From Algoriphagus marincola DSM 16067 (GTDB taxonomy: Bacteria > Bacteroidota > Bacteroidia > Cytophagales > Cyclobacteriaceae), in NCBI RefSeq assembly GCF_000429405.1, contig NZ_AUBU01000001.1:124001-188000 (forward strand): DNA of 64,000 nt. The letters are read 5' to 3'. A program made the position numbers and the translations under genes. This document shows, piece by piece, positions 26,723 through 36,130 of the stretch. Under the pieces are notes generated by a model. The model was given only the letters and a program-made list of their open reading frames with translations, did no database searches and was not told where the DNA came from. How positions within the stretch are numbered: the first letter of the stretch is position 1; each line of letters begins with the position of its first letter.

Positions 26723-28021
26723 ATGCTTAAACCACTTAATGAATCAAAAATCGGCATCATAGGGCTTGGATATGTTGGCCTGCCGTTGGCCGTGGAGTTT
26801 GCCAAAAAATTCCCGGTAGTTGGGTTTGATATAGATCAAAAGAGAATAAATGACCTAAATGAGGGACACGATTTCACGCTGGAAGTGGAGGATGAATTAC
26901 TCCAATCAGTGTTAGTGAAAAGTAGCCCAAAAATTGGGTCCAAGGGCCTTTTTAATACGGCTTTATCTGAGGATCTATCAGATTGTAATATTTACATTGT
27001 TACAGTTCCAACCCCTACAGATAGGCACAATCGCCCGGTATTGACTCCCATGATTAAGGCTTCAGAGAATATCGCAAAATATCTCAAAAAGGGAGATGTG
27101 GTCATCTATGAATCTACGGTATACCCAGGTGTGACAGAAGATGATTGTGTACCTGTTTTAGAAAGAATCTCAGGACTAAAATACAATGAGGACTTTTTTG
27201 CAGGCTATTCTCCAGAAAGAATCAATCCTGGAGATAAGGAGCATACAGTAGCAAAGATCTTAAAAGTGACGTCAGGAAGCACGCCGGAAGTTGCTGAGTA
27301 CGTCGATCAGCTTTACAAAACCGTAATCATCGCAGGTACGCATAAGGCTTCTTCAATAAAGGTCGCTGAAGCAGCAAAAGTGATTGAAAACTCACAACGC
27401 GATATCAATATTGCTTTCGTGAATGAACTTTCAAAAATCTTCAATCTTTTGGGTATCGATACCAATGAGGTACTTGAGGCTGCCGGCACCAAGTGGAATT
27501 TCTTGAAGTTTAAGCCAGGCTTGGTAGGTGGACATTGTATTGGAGTAGACCCTTTTTATCTTGCTCAAAAAGCCCAAGAAGTAGGCTATCATCCAGAGAT
27601 AATTTTAGCCGGTAGAAGACTCAATGACAGTATGGGTAAGCATGTGGCTACCGAAACGATCAAACACATGATGCGCAAGGATCTGAAAGTGATTGATTCA
27701 AAAGTTTTGATTTTGGGCTTTACTTTCAAAGAAGATTGCCCTGATGTGAGGAATACCCGCGTTATTGACATTTACAATGAGCTAAAGTCTTTTGACATGG
27801 ATGTGGATGTCTTTGATCCTTGGGCCAATTCTCAGGAAGTAGCGCATGAATATGGATTGACTTTACTTCCCGAGTCCCCGCAACTTGAGGATTATTCTGC
27901 AATTATCTTAGCCGTGGCACATAAAGAATTTAAAGGCATGGATATTTCTAAATCTGCCAATCGAGTGGTTTTCGATGTGAAGGGGATTTTAGGGAAGGGT
28001 TTAGTCGATGCGAGACTTTAA
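26723..28021 (+). CDS. Nucleotide sugar dehydrogenase (TviB/WbpO type)
   Basis: A 432-residue NAD-dependent 6-dehydrogenase that makes a UDP-N-acetylhexosaminuronate. GLGYVGLP is at residues 14-21, the catalytic cysteine is C272 in GGHCIGVDP, and [15 protein letters not shown] closes the C-terminal domain. The sequence is of the WbpO/TviB group (UDP-GalNAcA or UDP-GlcNAcA) rather than Ugd. It opens the second operon. The amidotransferases at 34232, 40276 and 54686 could amidate such uronic acids. Confidence 0.9.
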   Translation: MLKPLNESKIGIIGLGYVGLPLAVEFAKKFPVVGFDIDQKRINDLNEGHDFTLEVEDELLQSVLVKSSPKIGSKGLFNTALSEDLSDCNIYIVTVPTPTDRHNRPVLTPMIKASENIAKYLKKGDVVIYESTVYPGVTEDDCVPVLERISGLKYNEDFFAGYSPERINPGDKEHTVAKILKVTSGSTPEVAEYVDQLYKTVIIAGTHKASSIKVAEAAKVIENSQRDINIAFVNELSKIFNLLGIDTNEVLEAAGTKWNFLKFKPGLVGGHCIGVDPFYLAQKAQEVGYHPEIILAGRRLNDSMGKHVATETIKHMMRKDLKVIDSKVLILGFTFKEDCPDVRNTRVIDIYNELKSFDMDVDVFDPWANSQEVAHEYGLTLLPESPQLEDYSAIILAVAHKEFKGMDISKSANRVVFDVKGILGKGLVDARL

Positions 28022-28051
28022 ATTTCCCAATAGTAAAGTCTAATATTTTAC

Positions 28052-28059
28052 TAATTTTG
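28052..28059 (+). promoter_or_regulatory. Candidate -7 element upstream of wza
   Basis: The 79-bp gap between the dehydrogenase gene and wza holds TAATTTTG, the same 8-mer as at 26610 and a full match to TAnnTTTG. No convincing -33 partner is seen. It may be an internal promoter for the export genes, or chance in AT-rich sequence. Confidence 0.3.
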
Positions 28060-28100
28060 AAACAAAATTTCTGAATAGAGTAATTCTCAAAATTCTTTTT

Positions 28101-28928
28101 ATGCAAAAATTGATTAGACCAATAATTTTTGGGTTGGTACTCGTTGCCGCCCTTTTTTCTTGTGTTTCCAATAAAAAAGTGATTTACATGCAGGAGCTCG
28201 AGGAGTCTTTGGGGCCGCTTGTAGAGTCTAGTGATCGATATGGCTATCAAACAGAAGACTACCTTTTACAGGTCAATGATATTGTAGAAGTAAGTATCAA
28301 AACTACCGATCCAGAGCTTAATAAGGTTTTCAACGTGGTAGTAGCTGAAAACAACAATATGGCACAAATGGGAGGCTCTCAAGGCGCAGGGGATGCTTTC
28401 TTCATGAATGGTTACACGCTTGATGATCAAGGAATGGTAGAAATCCCCCTTGTTGGCGAGCTTAAATTTTTGGGATTGACAACCAGAGAAGCAAAAGAGC
28501 TTGTAGAGTCTAAGGTAGTTAAATATGTCAAGGAGGATGAATATTTCGTGCGCGTCAGATTAGGGGGGGTTCGATTTAGTGCTTTGGGAGAATTTAACCA
28601 ATCAGGAAAATATACAATTCTCCAAAACAGGGTTACGATTTTTGAAGCAATTGCCTTCGCAGGTGATTTAAGTAGACTAGCCAAGCGAGATGAAGTTCTC
28701 CTTGTAAGACAATACCCTGATGGTTCTCAAATTCATAAAATCAATTTGCTTGACCGGGAGCTTTTAGGCTCCGAGTATTACTTTTTGAAGCCAAACGATA
28801 TGATTTATGCCGAACCGATGAAAGTAAGGGAAATCGGTGCAGGGAATACCTTGGTAGAGACTTTGACGCTATTTACCACCACAGTGACAGCGATTGCGCT
28901 CATTTTGACTTTGATCCAAAATAATTAA
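28101..28928 (+). CDS. wza: Wza-like polysaccharide export lipoprotein
   Basis: A 275-residue outer-membrane export protein. The N-terminus is a lipoprotein signal (IIFGLVLVAALFSC, Cys at about residue 22). The polysaccharide export domain includes EDYLLQVNDIVEVSIKT and MVEIPLVGELKFLGLTTREA, followed by an SLBB part with VRFSALGEFNQSGKYTI. A C-terminal hydrophobic helix (VETLTLFTTTVTAIALILTL) could span the outer membrane. It is 3 bp from wzc, the usual pair for capsule export. Confidence 0.9.
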   Translation: MQKLIRPIIFGLVLVAALFSCVSNKKVIYMQELEESLGPLVESSDRYGYQTEDYLLQVNDIVEVSIKTTDPELNKVFNVVVAENNNMAQMGGSQGAGDAFFMNGYTLDDQGMVEIPLVGELKFLGLTTREAKELVESKVVKYVKEDEYFVRVRLGGVRFSALGEFNQSGKYTILQNRVTIFEAIAFAGDLSRLAKRDEVLLVRQYPDGSQIHKINLLDRELLGSEYYFLKPNDMIYAEPMKVREIGAGNTLVETLTLFTTTVTAIALILTLIQNN

Positions 28929-28931
28929 AAT

Positions 28932-31316
28932 ATGTCTGTAGATCAGGAAGAAAATGATTTCCTACAGGAAGAAGAAAGCACCTTTGATTTAAAGGCGATT
29001 CTTCCCAAGATCCTGCGAATTTGGCCTTGGATTTTAGGCAGTTTACTTATTTCTTTAGGAATTGCGTTTTATATCACGCAAACTACTCCTCCAAACTTCA
29101 GGGTTTCCTCCAAATTTTTCATTAAAGAAAATGAAAAGGGATTGTCACTTTTCGAAAACCCAGCAATGATGCAGGAGCAGGGGATGGGTCTTACCAATGA
29201 GACGATTATTCTCAGGTCTCGCCCCATTGCTAAGGCTACTCTTGAAAAGCTTGATTTTCAGGTTGAATACTATCAGCAGGGCACTTTTATACTTCAAGAA
29301 ATCTATAAAAAGACCCCGATTGTGGTAGAGGTAGATTGGAAGTCTCCTCAGTTGCTAAATGGACAAATTAAGGTGACTTGGACAGATGCTGAAAATTACA
29401 CAATAGAGTTTCCGCAAGAAAGTTATACCCAACTCCTTCCTGACGGAAGCTATGACGCAGTTAGTAATTTGGAGCCCAAGACCTTTAAGTTTGGCGAGTG
29501 GGTAGAAACTCCTCAACTCAAAGTGAGGATAAATAATACCGCAGCTTCAAATGAGGGGAATTCCATCTTCATCCTGAGAGATCAAAACTATCTAGTGAAT
29601 GTTTATTCTTTGGGTTTGATTGTTGAGTTGTCAGAAAAAGGTTCCTCCATTCTTGATTTGAGTCTCATGGTAAGGAATAGGGCTAAAGGAGAAACTTATC
29701 TCAATGCGCTGATGGAGACTTATCTTGAACTTGAGCTTCAGGAGAAAAATGAAATTGCCAATAGAACAATTGATTTTATAGACAGTCAGGTAGCGGGTGT
29801 TGCGGATTCTTTAAGTTCCTTTGAAGATCAATTGCAAGACTATCGATCATCCAATCAGATTTTCAACCTTTCCACTGAGTCTTCTGCAGTATTCGATCAG
29901 TTGACTGATATCGAAAGACAAATAGCAGAAGCTAGTCTTAAGCGTCGATATTATCAAAGCCTGAAAGATTATTTGGTTCGTGAAAATTACAACGAAATCG
30001 TGGTTCCATCGGGGTTAGGGATCGATGATCCGTATCTTAATGGATTGATCGAGAATCTTTTGGAAGTACAGGTAGAAAGGTCACGTCTCCTTGCCACTCA
30101 AACAGAACTGTCACCACAAGTCCGGGCAGCTAATCAAAGACTTGGCGACTTGAATACATCTATTCAAGAGATATTGACTAATGTGGAGAGCAATAACCTC
30201 ATGACCATCAATGATCTTGAGAATAGAAAAAAAACTATTGAATCATCATTTAGAAGTCTTCCACAAGCTGAGCAGAACTTGATTAAATACCAGCGTCAAG
30301 CCACACTGACTGAGAATATATATAACTTCCTTTCTGAGAAAAGGGCAGAGTCTGCTATTTCAAAAGCTTCAAATACACCTGCTAACAAGATCATCGAATA
30401 TGCTAGAGCAGGAATGCTTCAGATCTCACCAAAGCCTACCAGAAACTACCTGCTAGCTGGTTTTGCTGGTTTGTTTTTGCCTGTTTTGGTAGTGTTTGCT
30501 TTGGAGTTTTTCCGAACCAAAATAGAAGAACCTAAGTATCTTGAGCGAAAACTTAAAATTCCTGTTTTGTCTACTATTTTGTTTAATAAGACAAAGGAGA
30601 ATCTAGTGGTTTTTGGAAATGGCAAATCAGGAATAGCAGAAGGTTTTCGTTCCTTGAGATCTAATATTAAGTTTTTGGTGCCTAAGGAAAAGCAACTGAC
30701 TTTTATGATTACTTCCACCATTTCAGGTGAGGGAAAGACATTTTGTGCAATGAATTTAGCATCAGTCTATTCGTTGACTGGTAAAAAGACCATATTGATT
30801 GGCTGTGATATGAGAAAGCCTAAAATCTATGATGATTTTGGTTTGAAAAATGATATCGGGCTATCTACCTACCTAAGTGGACAAGAAGATGAGTGGTCCA
30901 AGGTGGTCAAGCATTCCAATTATGAAAACCTTGACTTAATCGTGGCAGGTCCAATTCCTCCCAATCCATCAGAACTTCTGTTTTCAGTCAATTTTGAGAA
31001 GTTGATCAATGAATTGAAGGCTGAATATGATGTAATCATTTTGGATACTCCACCAGTGGGTTTGGTTTCGGAAACCCTCGACCTACTTACACTTGTGGAT
31101 TTCACTCTGTTTGTGTTTAGACAAAACTACTCCGATAAATCCTTCATCGATGCAGTGAATGGGCTGAAAGAGCAGAAAGGGGTCAAGAATATTTATGCAA
31201 TTTTCAATGGCTTGGATGCCACCAAAGTGTCATATGGAGGGTATGGATATTCATATGGATATGGGTATGGATACTACGATACTGACAAGAAACAGAAAAA
31301 GCGATTTCGCATTTAA
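28932..31316 (+). CDS. wzc: Wzc-like tyrosine autokinase / polysaccharide co-polymerase
   Basis: A 794-residue inner-membrane protein. A Wzz domain lies between helices at about residues 32-50 (WPWILGSLLISLGIAFYI) and 500-520, with long coiled coils in the periplasmic part. The cytoplasmic BY-kinase has Walker A SGEGKT (K602), Walker A' CDMRKPKIYDDF and Walker B VIILDTPP. The tail holds eight tyrosines in about 15 residues within GGYGYSYGYGYGYYD, the autophosphorylation cluster. Cycling of its phosphorylation controls chain length and export with Wza. Confidence 0.94.
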   Translation: MSVDQEENDFLQEEESTFDLKAILPKILRIWPWILGSLLISLGIAFYITQTTPPNFRVSSKFFIKENEKGLSLFENPAMMQEQGMGLTNETIILRSRPIAKATLEKLDFQVEYYQQGTFILQEIYKKTPIVVEVDWKSPQLLNGQIKVTWTDAENYTIEFPQESYTQLLPDGSYDAVSNLEPKTFKFGEWVETPQLKVRINNTAASNEGNSIFILRDQNYLVNVYSLGLIVELSEKGSSILDLSLMVRNRAKGETYLNALMETYLELELQEKNEIANRTIDFIDSQVAGVADSLSSFEDQLQDYRSSNQIFNLSTESSAVFDQLTDIERQIAEASLKRRYYQSLKDYLVRENYNEIVVPSGLGIDDPYLNGLIENLLEVQVERSRLLATQTELSPQVRAANQRLGDLNTSIQEILTNVESNNLMTINDLENRKKTIESSFRSLPQAEQNLIKYQRQATLTENIYNFLSEKRAESAISKASNTPANKIIEYARAGMLQISPKPTRNYLLAGFAGLFLPVLVVFALEFFRTKIEEPKYLERKLKIPVLSTILFNKTKENLVVFGNGKSGIAEGFRSLRSNIKFLVPKEKQLTFMITSTISGEGKTFCAMNLASVYSLTGKKTILIGCDMRKPKIYDDFGLKNDIGLSTYLSGQEDEWSKVVKHSNYENLDLIVAGPIPPNPSELLFSVNFEKLINELKAEYDVIILDTPPVGLVSETLDLLTLVDFTLFVFRQNYSDKSFIDAVNGLKEQKGVKNIYAIFNGLDATKVSYGGYGYSYGYGYGYYDTDKKQKKRFRI

Positions 31317-31325
31317 TTTAGATTT

Positions 31326-33119
31326 TTGAAAAGTTTCATCACTAAGTATTTCAGATATTTCTCGTTTTTTTACGAGTATCTAGGTAATAAAGTCATTCTT
31401 CTGATAGTTTCCAGCCTATTCGTAGGTTTATTGGATGGGTTTGGTTTAGCACTATTTATTCCTGTATTTACCATAGCCGCAGATGGAATCACCGAGGAAA
31501 ACAGACAAGCCCTTGGGAATCTCGACTTTCTTTTAGACTGGATTGAGAAGTTGGGCTTTGGACTGAATCTCAACGTTATACTCGGCGTAATGGTCAGTTT
31601 ATTTGTCCTGAAGTCAATTTTGAAGTTTTTCGACGGGATCTTGAAGACAAAACTTCAGATGGAATTTGTCAAAAAGCTCCGGTATGAAATGGTAGAGGGA
31701 CTTGGCGGAATGAGCTACAAAAACTTTGTAAATCTTGACGCAGGTAAAATTCAAAACACTCTTTCCGGCGAAGTATTCAAGGTTACTTATAGCTTTTTGA
31801 CTTATTTCAGTACCATACAGTTCATGGTACTGCTGTCGGTTTATGTGACGCTAGCGATGCTTTCCAATTTTCAGTTTGCGATCCTAGTTAGTATTGGTGG
31901 ATACCTTTCCAATTTTCTTTTTAAGATTATTTTTAGATTTACTGAGAAAGCATCGGTTGGTGTGACCGCATTCAACCATGAATTTCAGTCTTATCTGATT
32001 CAGGCAGTTCATAACTTCAAGTATTTGAAGGCAACAGACTACTTTGCCAAGTATAAGCTGAAGCTGAAGGCTATTATTGACTCCATAGAAGTTCAGCAAC
32101 GTAAAATTGGGATTTACAATGCTTTTCTTTCCTCTACTCGAGAGCCGATAGTTCTCATTATTGTAGCGGTGGTGATTTTGGTGCAGGTCAATCTGATGGG
32201 AGGTCAGATGGCGACTATTCTTGCCTCACTTTTATTCTTTTACCGAGCCTTAAATTATGTCATATCACTTCAAACTAGTTGGCAAGGATTTGTCGCACAT
32301 TATGGAGGAATAGTTGCGGCGATGGAATTGATGGAGGAGTTTCGTTCGCTAAAAGAGTCTACTGGAAAAAGGCCTGAAATTGAGCAAATCAAAGAAATCC
32401 AACTTCAAAATCTTTCCTTCGAATATAAGCAGGATATACCAGTGCTAAAGCAGGTCAATTTAGAAGTAGAGAGACTCAAAACGCTCGCCTTAGTGGGAGG
32501 CTCAGGAAGTGGCAAAACCACGATGGTAAACTTAATTATCGGACTCTTGGAACCTGTATCCGGTGAAATTCTTATCAACGGACAAACTCGAAGTAGTTTT
32601 GATAAAGCTTCTTACCGAAAGCGATTCGGGTACATCACTCAAGAGCCAGTCATTTTTAATGATAATATCTTCAATAATGTTACATTTTGGGATGAGCGAT
32701 CTCCAGAAAATTTAGCAAAATTTGAGGAAGCAATTCGCCTTGCTAATATCAATACCTTTGTTAATTCCCTTCCTGAAAAGGAAAATACGAAATTGGGGGA
32801 CAATGGAATGCTGGTGAGTGGTGGGCAAAAACAACGGATCTCCATAGCTAGGGAACTATATAAAAATGTAGACGTCTTGATTCTGGATGAGGCCACTTCC
32901 GCATTAGACAGCGAGACTGAGCGCTCAATCCAGGAAAATATTGACAATCTTCGAGGAAAATACACTATTATCATCGTAGCCCATAGACTCAGTACGGTGA
33001 AGAAAGCGGATAAAATACTCGTTTTGGATTCAGGGGATATAGTGGGTGAAGGGAATTTTGAATCACTTGTCAATTCTAGTAAGGTCTTCAAAAGAATGGT
33101 AGAACTACAGGAATTTTGA
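31326..33119 (+). CDS. PglK/MsbA-like ABC transporter, second probable glycan flippase
   Basis: A 597-residue paralog of the 2742 protein, with the same fused layout and many identical segments (VGLLDGFGLALFIPVF; QEPVIFNDNIFNNVT). Walker A GGSGSGKT is at 391-398, the signature VSGGQKQR at about 497 and Walker B VLILDEATSALDSE follows. It starts with TTG 9 bp after wzc. It likely flips the lipid-linked repeat unit of the second locus. Duplication of an ancestral gene between the two loci is the simplest reading. Confidence 0.87.
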   Translation: MKSFITKYFRYFSFFYEYLGNKVILLIVSSLFVGLLDGFGLALFIPVFTIAADGITEENRQALGNLDFLLDWIEKLGFGLNLNVILGVMVSLFVLKSILKFFDGILKTKLQMEFVKKLRYEMVEGLGGMSYKNFVNLDAGKIQNTLSGEVFKVTYSFLTYFSTIQFMVLLSVYVTLAMLSNFQFAILVSIGGYLSNFLFKIIFRFTEKASVGVTAFNHEFQSYLIQAVHNFKYLKATDYFAKYKLKLKAIIDSIEVQQRKIGIYNAFLSSTREPIVLIIVAVVILVQVNLMGGQMATILASLLFFYRALNYVISLQTSWQGFVAHYGGIVAAMELMEEFRSLKESTGKRPEIEQIKEIQLQNLSFEYKQDIPVLKQVNLEVERLKTLALVGGSGSGKTTMVNLIIGLLEPVSGEILINGQTRSSFDKASYRKRFGYITQEPVIFNDNIFNNVTFWDERSPENLAKFEEAIRLANINTFVNSLPEKENTKLGDNGMLVSGGQKQRISIARELYKNVDVLILDEATSALDSETERSIQENIDNLRGKYTIIIVAHRLSTVKKADKILVLDSGDIVGEGNFESLVNSSKVFKRMVELQEF

Positions 33120-34228
33120 TCAAAGAAGATAAAAGGCAATTTTTCAAAATCTTACTTTCCCCAATTGGTCTACCCACTAAAAGTATTGGGAGTTGGACCA
33201 ATAGAATTCAAAGATTTCAGGAGAAAACAGGATATTTTGATAGCATTATTTCTCCAACTCCTTCTCCAGATCAACTTCATGTTTTCGCGGAAAAGAGGCA
33301 GCCTGGGAAGCTTTTAAAGCTCATTTTAAGAAACAATCTTCAGGCTTTTCGCTACAGAAAATTTTTAGACGCAGTCCTTTCTTTTGGATCCTTGTCTCAG
33401 CCTCTTCAGATCCTCGTGATGGATGATAAAAACCTGCTGGAAGCTCTCGTTTCCATCAAGCTTAATCTTCCCAAGCACTCGGAAATTATTTTTTCTTTTC
33501 ATGGACATCGACTATTGCTGGGTCCTTATCTTGCTGATCGGGTTGATAAAGTTCTTTTTTTGACAAAGCGAGGCTATCTAGAGACTTTCGAAGCAAACCA
33601 TCAGCATCCTCCACTTTCATTTGTTGTGGGAAATGGTGTGCGTAGTGACTTATTCTTCCCGATTTCTAGATCTGAAAAACACAAGCAGCGAGAAGCATTA
33701 GGCTTTTCTGTGGACAATCCCATTATCATTTGGATGGCCAATTCTCGGCCTGTAAAAGGCTTTCACTTGTTCAAAAAGGTGATTGCTGTTCTTTTGAAAA
33801 AATATCCCAACCTTCAAGTTTTAAGCATTGGGCACGAACCTGATGAATCCATTTCCTATCCCAATTGGCATCAACTTGGTAAGGTGCCCAACGAAAAATT
33901 ACCTAAATATCTCCAAATAGGAGATTTTTATTTTTTCACTTCTTTGTGGCAAGAAGGCTTTGGACTTTCGCTTGCTGAAGCTGTCAAATGCGGAAATTTC
34001 GCATTAGCCTCAAATGCGGGAGGAATACCTGATGTAGTATCAGGCTGTCCCTTAGCAGAATTAGTAATGGAGCCAAATAGTATTTCCTGTTGGGTGGATA
34101 CTTTTGATAAGCTTCTCACCAAAAAGTCCAGTAATACTATCAGTGATGAGGAAATGAGAGATTGGCTTTCAAACTGGCATGATTATCAGGCTTGGGAAAG
34201 GAAATATTTACATGCGCTTGAATCCTAG
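33116..34228 (+). CDS. GT4 family glycosyltransferase
   Basis: A 370-residue GT-B transferase starting with TTG that overlaps the ABC transporter stop by 4 bp. The acceptor half has EIIFSFHGHRLLLGPY; the donor half has IIWMANSRPVKGFHLFKK and the EX7E-type FGLSLAEAVKCGN. It probably adds a sugar to the repeat unit; specificity unknown. Confidence 0.88.
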   Translation: MIKEDKRQFFKILLSPIGLPTKSIGSWTNRIQRFQEKTGYFDSIISPTPSPDQLHVFAEKRQPGKLLKLILRNNLQAFRYRKFLDAVLSFGSLSQPLQILVMDDKNLLEALVSIKLNLPKHSEIIFSFHGHRLLLGPYLADRVDKVLFLTKRGYLETFEANHQHPPLSFVVGNGVRSDLFFPISRSEKHKQREALGFSVDNPIIIWMANSRPVKGFHLFKKVIAVLLKKYPNLQVLSIGHEPDESISYPNWHQLGKVPNEKLPKYLQIGDFYFFTSLWQEGFGLSLAEAVKCGNFALASNAGGIPDVVSGCPLAELVMEPNSISCWVDTFDKLLTKKSSNTISDEEMRDWLSNWHDYQAWERKYLHALES

Positions 34229-34231
34229 TCT

Positions 34232-36130
34232 ATGTGTGGGATAGTCGGAAAATATTCTCTTAAAGGTTCTATATCAAATGATGATGAACAAAGGCTAAAG
34301 CTCGCTTTGGATTTACAGAATCATAGAGGCCCTGACGCAAAGGGGATTTGGAGAGGAGATTCTGCGATCTTTGGACATAATAGACTTTCCATCATTGATC
34401 TTTCTCAGGCAGCTGATCAACCGCTTTACAGGGCTGATTTGGGATTGAGAATCATATTTAATGGTGAAATCTATAATTACCAGCTGCTTAGAAGTTCTTT
34501 GCAAAAACAGGGGTACGAATTCACAACAACTTCCGATACGGAGGTAATTCTGGCGGCTTATGCTCATTGGGGAAAAGGACTCTGTGAATACCTGACGGGT
34601 ATGTTTGCATTTGCTATTTGGGATGAGCAGAATGAAGAGCTGTTTATAGCAAGAGATCGATTTGGAGAGAAACCCATCTTTTTTATAAATCATGGTGATG
34701 GTTTTTATTTTGCCTCTGAGTTGAATGCTCTGAGAACCATTTACCCGAGGGAGTTGACGATTAATCAGGATGCTGTCATAGACCTTGTCGAGTATCTTTA
34801 TATCAATTTACATCACTCTATTTATCAAGAGGTAAGCGTATTTCCTCCAGCCTCCACGCTTTCGATTTCCAAAGATGGAGCCAAGAATTGGGGTCAATAT
34901 TACAACTGCCCCACCCAAGTTGGAGAGAATATTGATTTTGATTCGCTGAAAAAACAGACAAAAGAGAAACTGTTCCAAACAGTGGAAAGAGAACTGCATG
35001 CTGATGTACCGGTAGCAACTTTTCTCAGTGCCGGAGTAGATTCTGGCTTGATCACTGCTATAGCTCACGAGATCAAACCAGACTTGCAAGCTGTGACGAT
35101 GGCTACTAATGAAGAGGCCACGGATGAGACCGATGGAGCAAAGTCTTTAGCTAGAAAACTCGGGATAAGGCATGAAATTGTTCCGGTAAACACAGATTCT
35201 CTAGAAGTATTGGGTAAAATACTTACTGATATTCAGCCTTTGGCGGATGCCTCATTAATTCCCAGTTTCATGGTAACGGAGCAAATTAAGGATAGATATA
35301 CGGTGATGCTTTCAGGAGATGGAGGGGATGAGATATTCGGTTCTTACAATCGGCCAAATCGATATCTGAAACTGAAGCGAAAAAGTATACCAGGTGGGCA
35401 ACAGTTTATTGATTGGGCATTCTCAGTCAAGAATCCAGCCCTTTCTGGCAAACTAATGTCCTTTCTCAATGACGAAAAAAGGATGTTACTGAATGGATGG
35501 CAGGGCTTATATTCGCGTCATAATCTCTCTGGCGCGAGTCTTTTTCAATGTATATTTCGGTCAGGAAAAGAGCAGAACTATCCAAAATCTTTGATCCCAT
35601 CTCTCGAAATAGACTATAAAGGGAATTTGGAGAAACTTACATTTGGACTGGATGTGAAAACCCGACTCCCTGGAGATTTTCTTTTTAAAGTAGATAGTGC
35701 CGCTATGCACTCCTCGGTGGAAGTGAGAGCTCCTTTTCTCGATCATGAGTTAGTTGACTTCCTATCTAAGGTTCCAGTGGAATCGCTGATGCCAAATGGG
35801 GTGGACAAAGAGTTGAGTAAGTCGCTTCTTTCTGACTATAGTGGCGAATCTTGGCATCCTCCCAAGCGTGGTTTTACGATTCCTTATTGGCTTTATTTAC
35901 AAGGTCCATGGGGAGATCAATTAGAATCGTTTCTTGATGAGGGTTTATCCGAATCTTATTTTAATTTTAATAAGGAAGGAATTCGCTCCATTCTTCAGCA
36001 GCATAGACAGCGACCAAATAGTACCTATGCACGTATTCTATTTTCATTATTGATTCTCGAAATCTGGCTGAGAGTATTTCATTTGAAAAAAGAACTGGTC
36101 TTTCTTTCCAAAAAGCAAAAAATAAAATGA
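34232..36130 (+). CDS. Asparagine-synthase-like amidotransferase, copy 1
   Basis: A 632-residue class II glutamine amidotransferase. The glutaminase nucleophile is Cys2 (MCGIVGKYS), with NHRGPDAKG following. The synthetase half has the PP-loop LSAGVDSGL near residue 265 and SGDGGDEIFGSY. In O-antigen and capsule loci such proteins (for example WbpS) are thought to convert uronic acid carboxyls to amides rather than make asparagine. Its place next to GT4 and neuB genes and the two further copies in the same operon support this. Substrate is inference. Confidence 0.85.
   Translation: MCGIVGKYSLKGSISNDDEQRLKLALDLQNHRGPDAKGIWRGDSAIFGHNRLSIIDLSQAADQPLYRADLGLRIIFNGEIYNYQLLRSSLQKQGYEFTTTSDTEVILAAYAHWGKGLCEYLTGMFAFAIWDEQNEELFIARDRFGEKPIFFINHGDGFYFASELNALRTIYPRELTINQDAVIDLVEYLYINLHHSIYQEVSVFPPASTLSISKDGAKNWGQYYNCPTQVGENIDFDSLKKQTKEKLFQTVERELHADVPVATFLSAGVDSGLITAIAHEIKPDLQAVTMATNEEATDETDGAKSLARKLGIRHEIVPVNTDSLEVLGKILTDIQPLADASLIPSFMVTEQIKDRYTVMLSGDGGDEIFGSYNRPNRYLKLKRKSIPGGQQFIDWAFSVKNPALSGKLMSFLNDEKRMLLNGWQGLYSRHNLSGASLFQCIFRSGKEQNYPKSLIPSLEIDYKGNLEKLTFGLDVKTRLPGDFLFKVDSAAMHSSVEVRAPFLDHELVDFLSKVPVESLMPNGVDKELSKSLLSDYSGESWHPPKRGFTIPYWLYLQGPWGDQLESFLDEGLSESYFNFNKEGIRSILQQHRQRPNSTYARILFSLLILEIWLRVFHLKKELVFLSKKQKIK

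Noticed and set aside
28030..28060. A hairpin (TAGTAAA with TTTACTA) between the dehydrogenase gene and wza
   Set aside because: The stem is short and all A/T apart from one pair, with a 9-nt loop and no proper T-run, so I do not call it a terminator.
32639..33139. A 166-codon minus-strand open frame
   Set aside because: It lies wholly opposite the ATPase domain of the ABC transporter, has no domain I recognise and has the low-complexity Ser-rich look of an antisense frame.
34313..34693. A 126-codon minus-strand open frame
   Set aside because: It is antisense to the well-supported glutaminase domain of the amidotransferase and shows no protein features.
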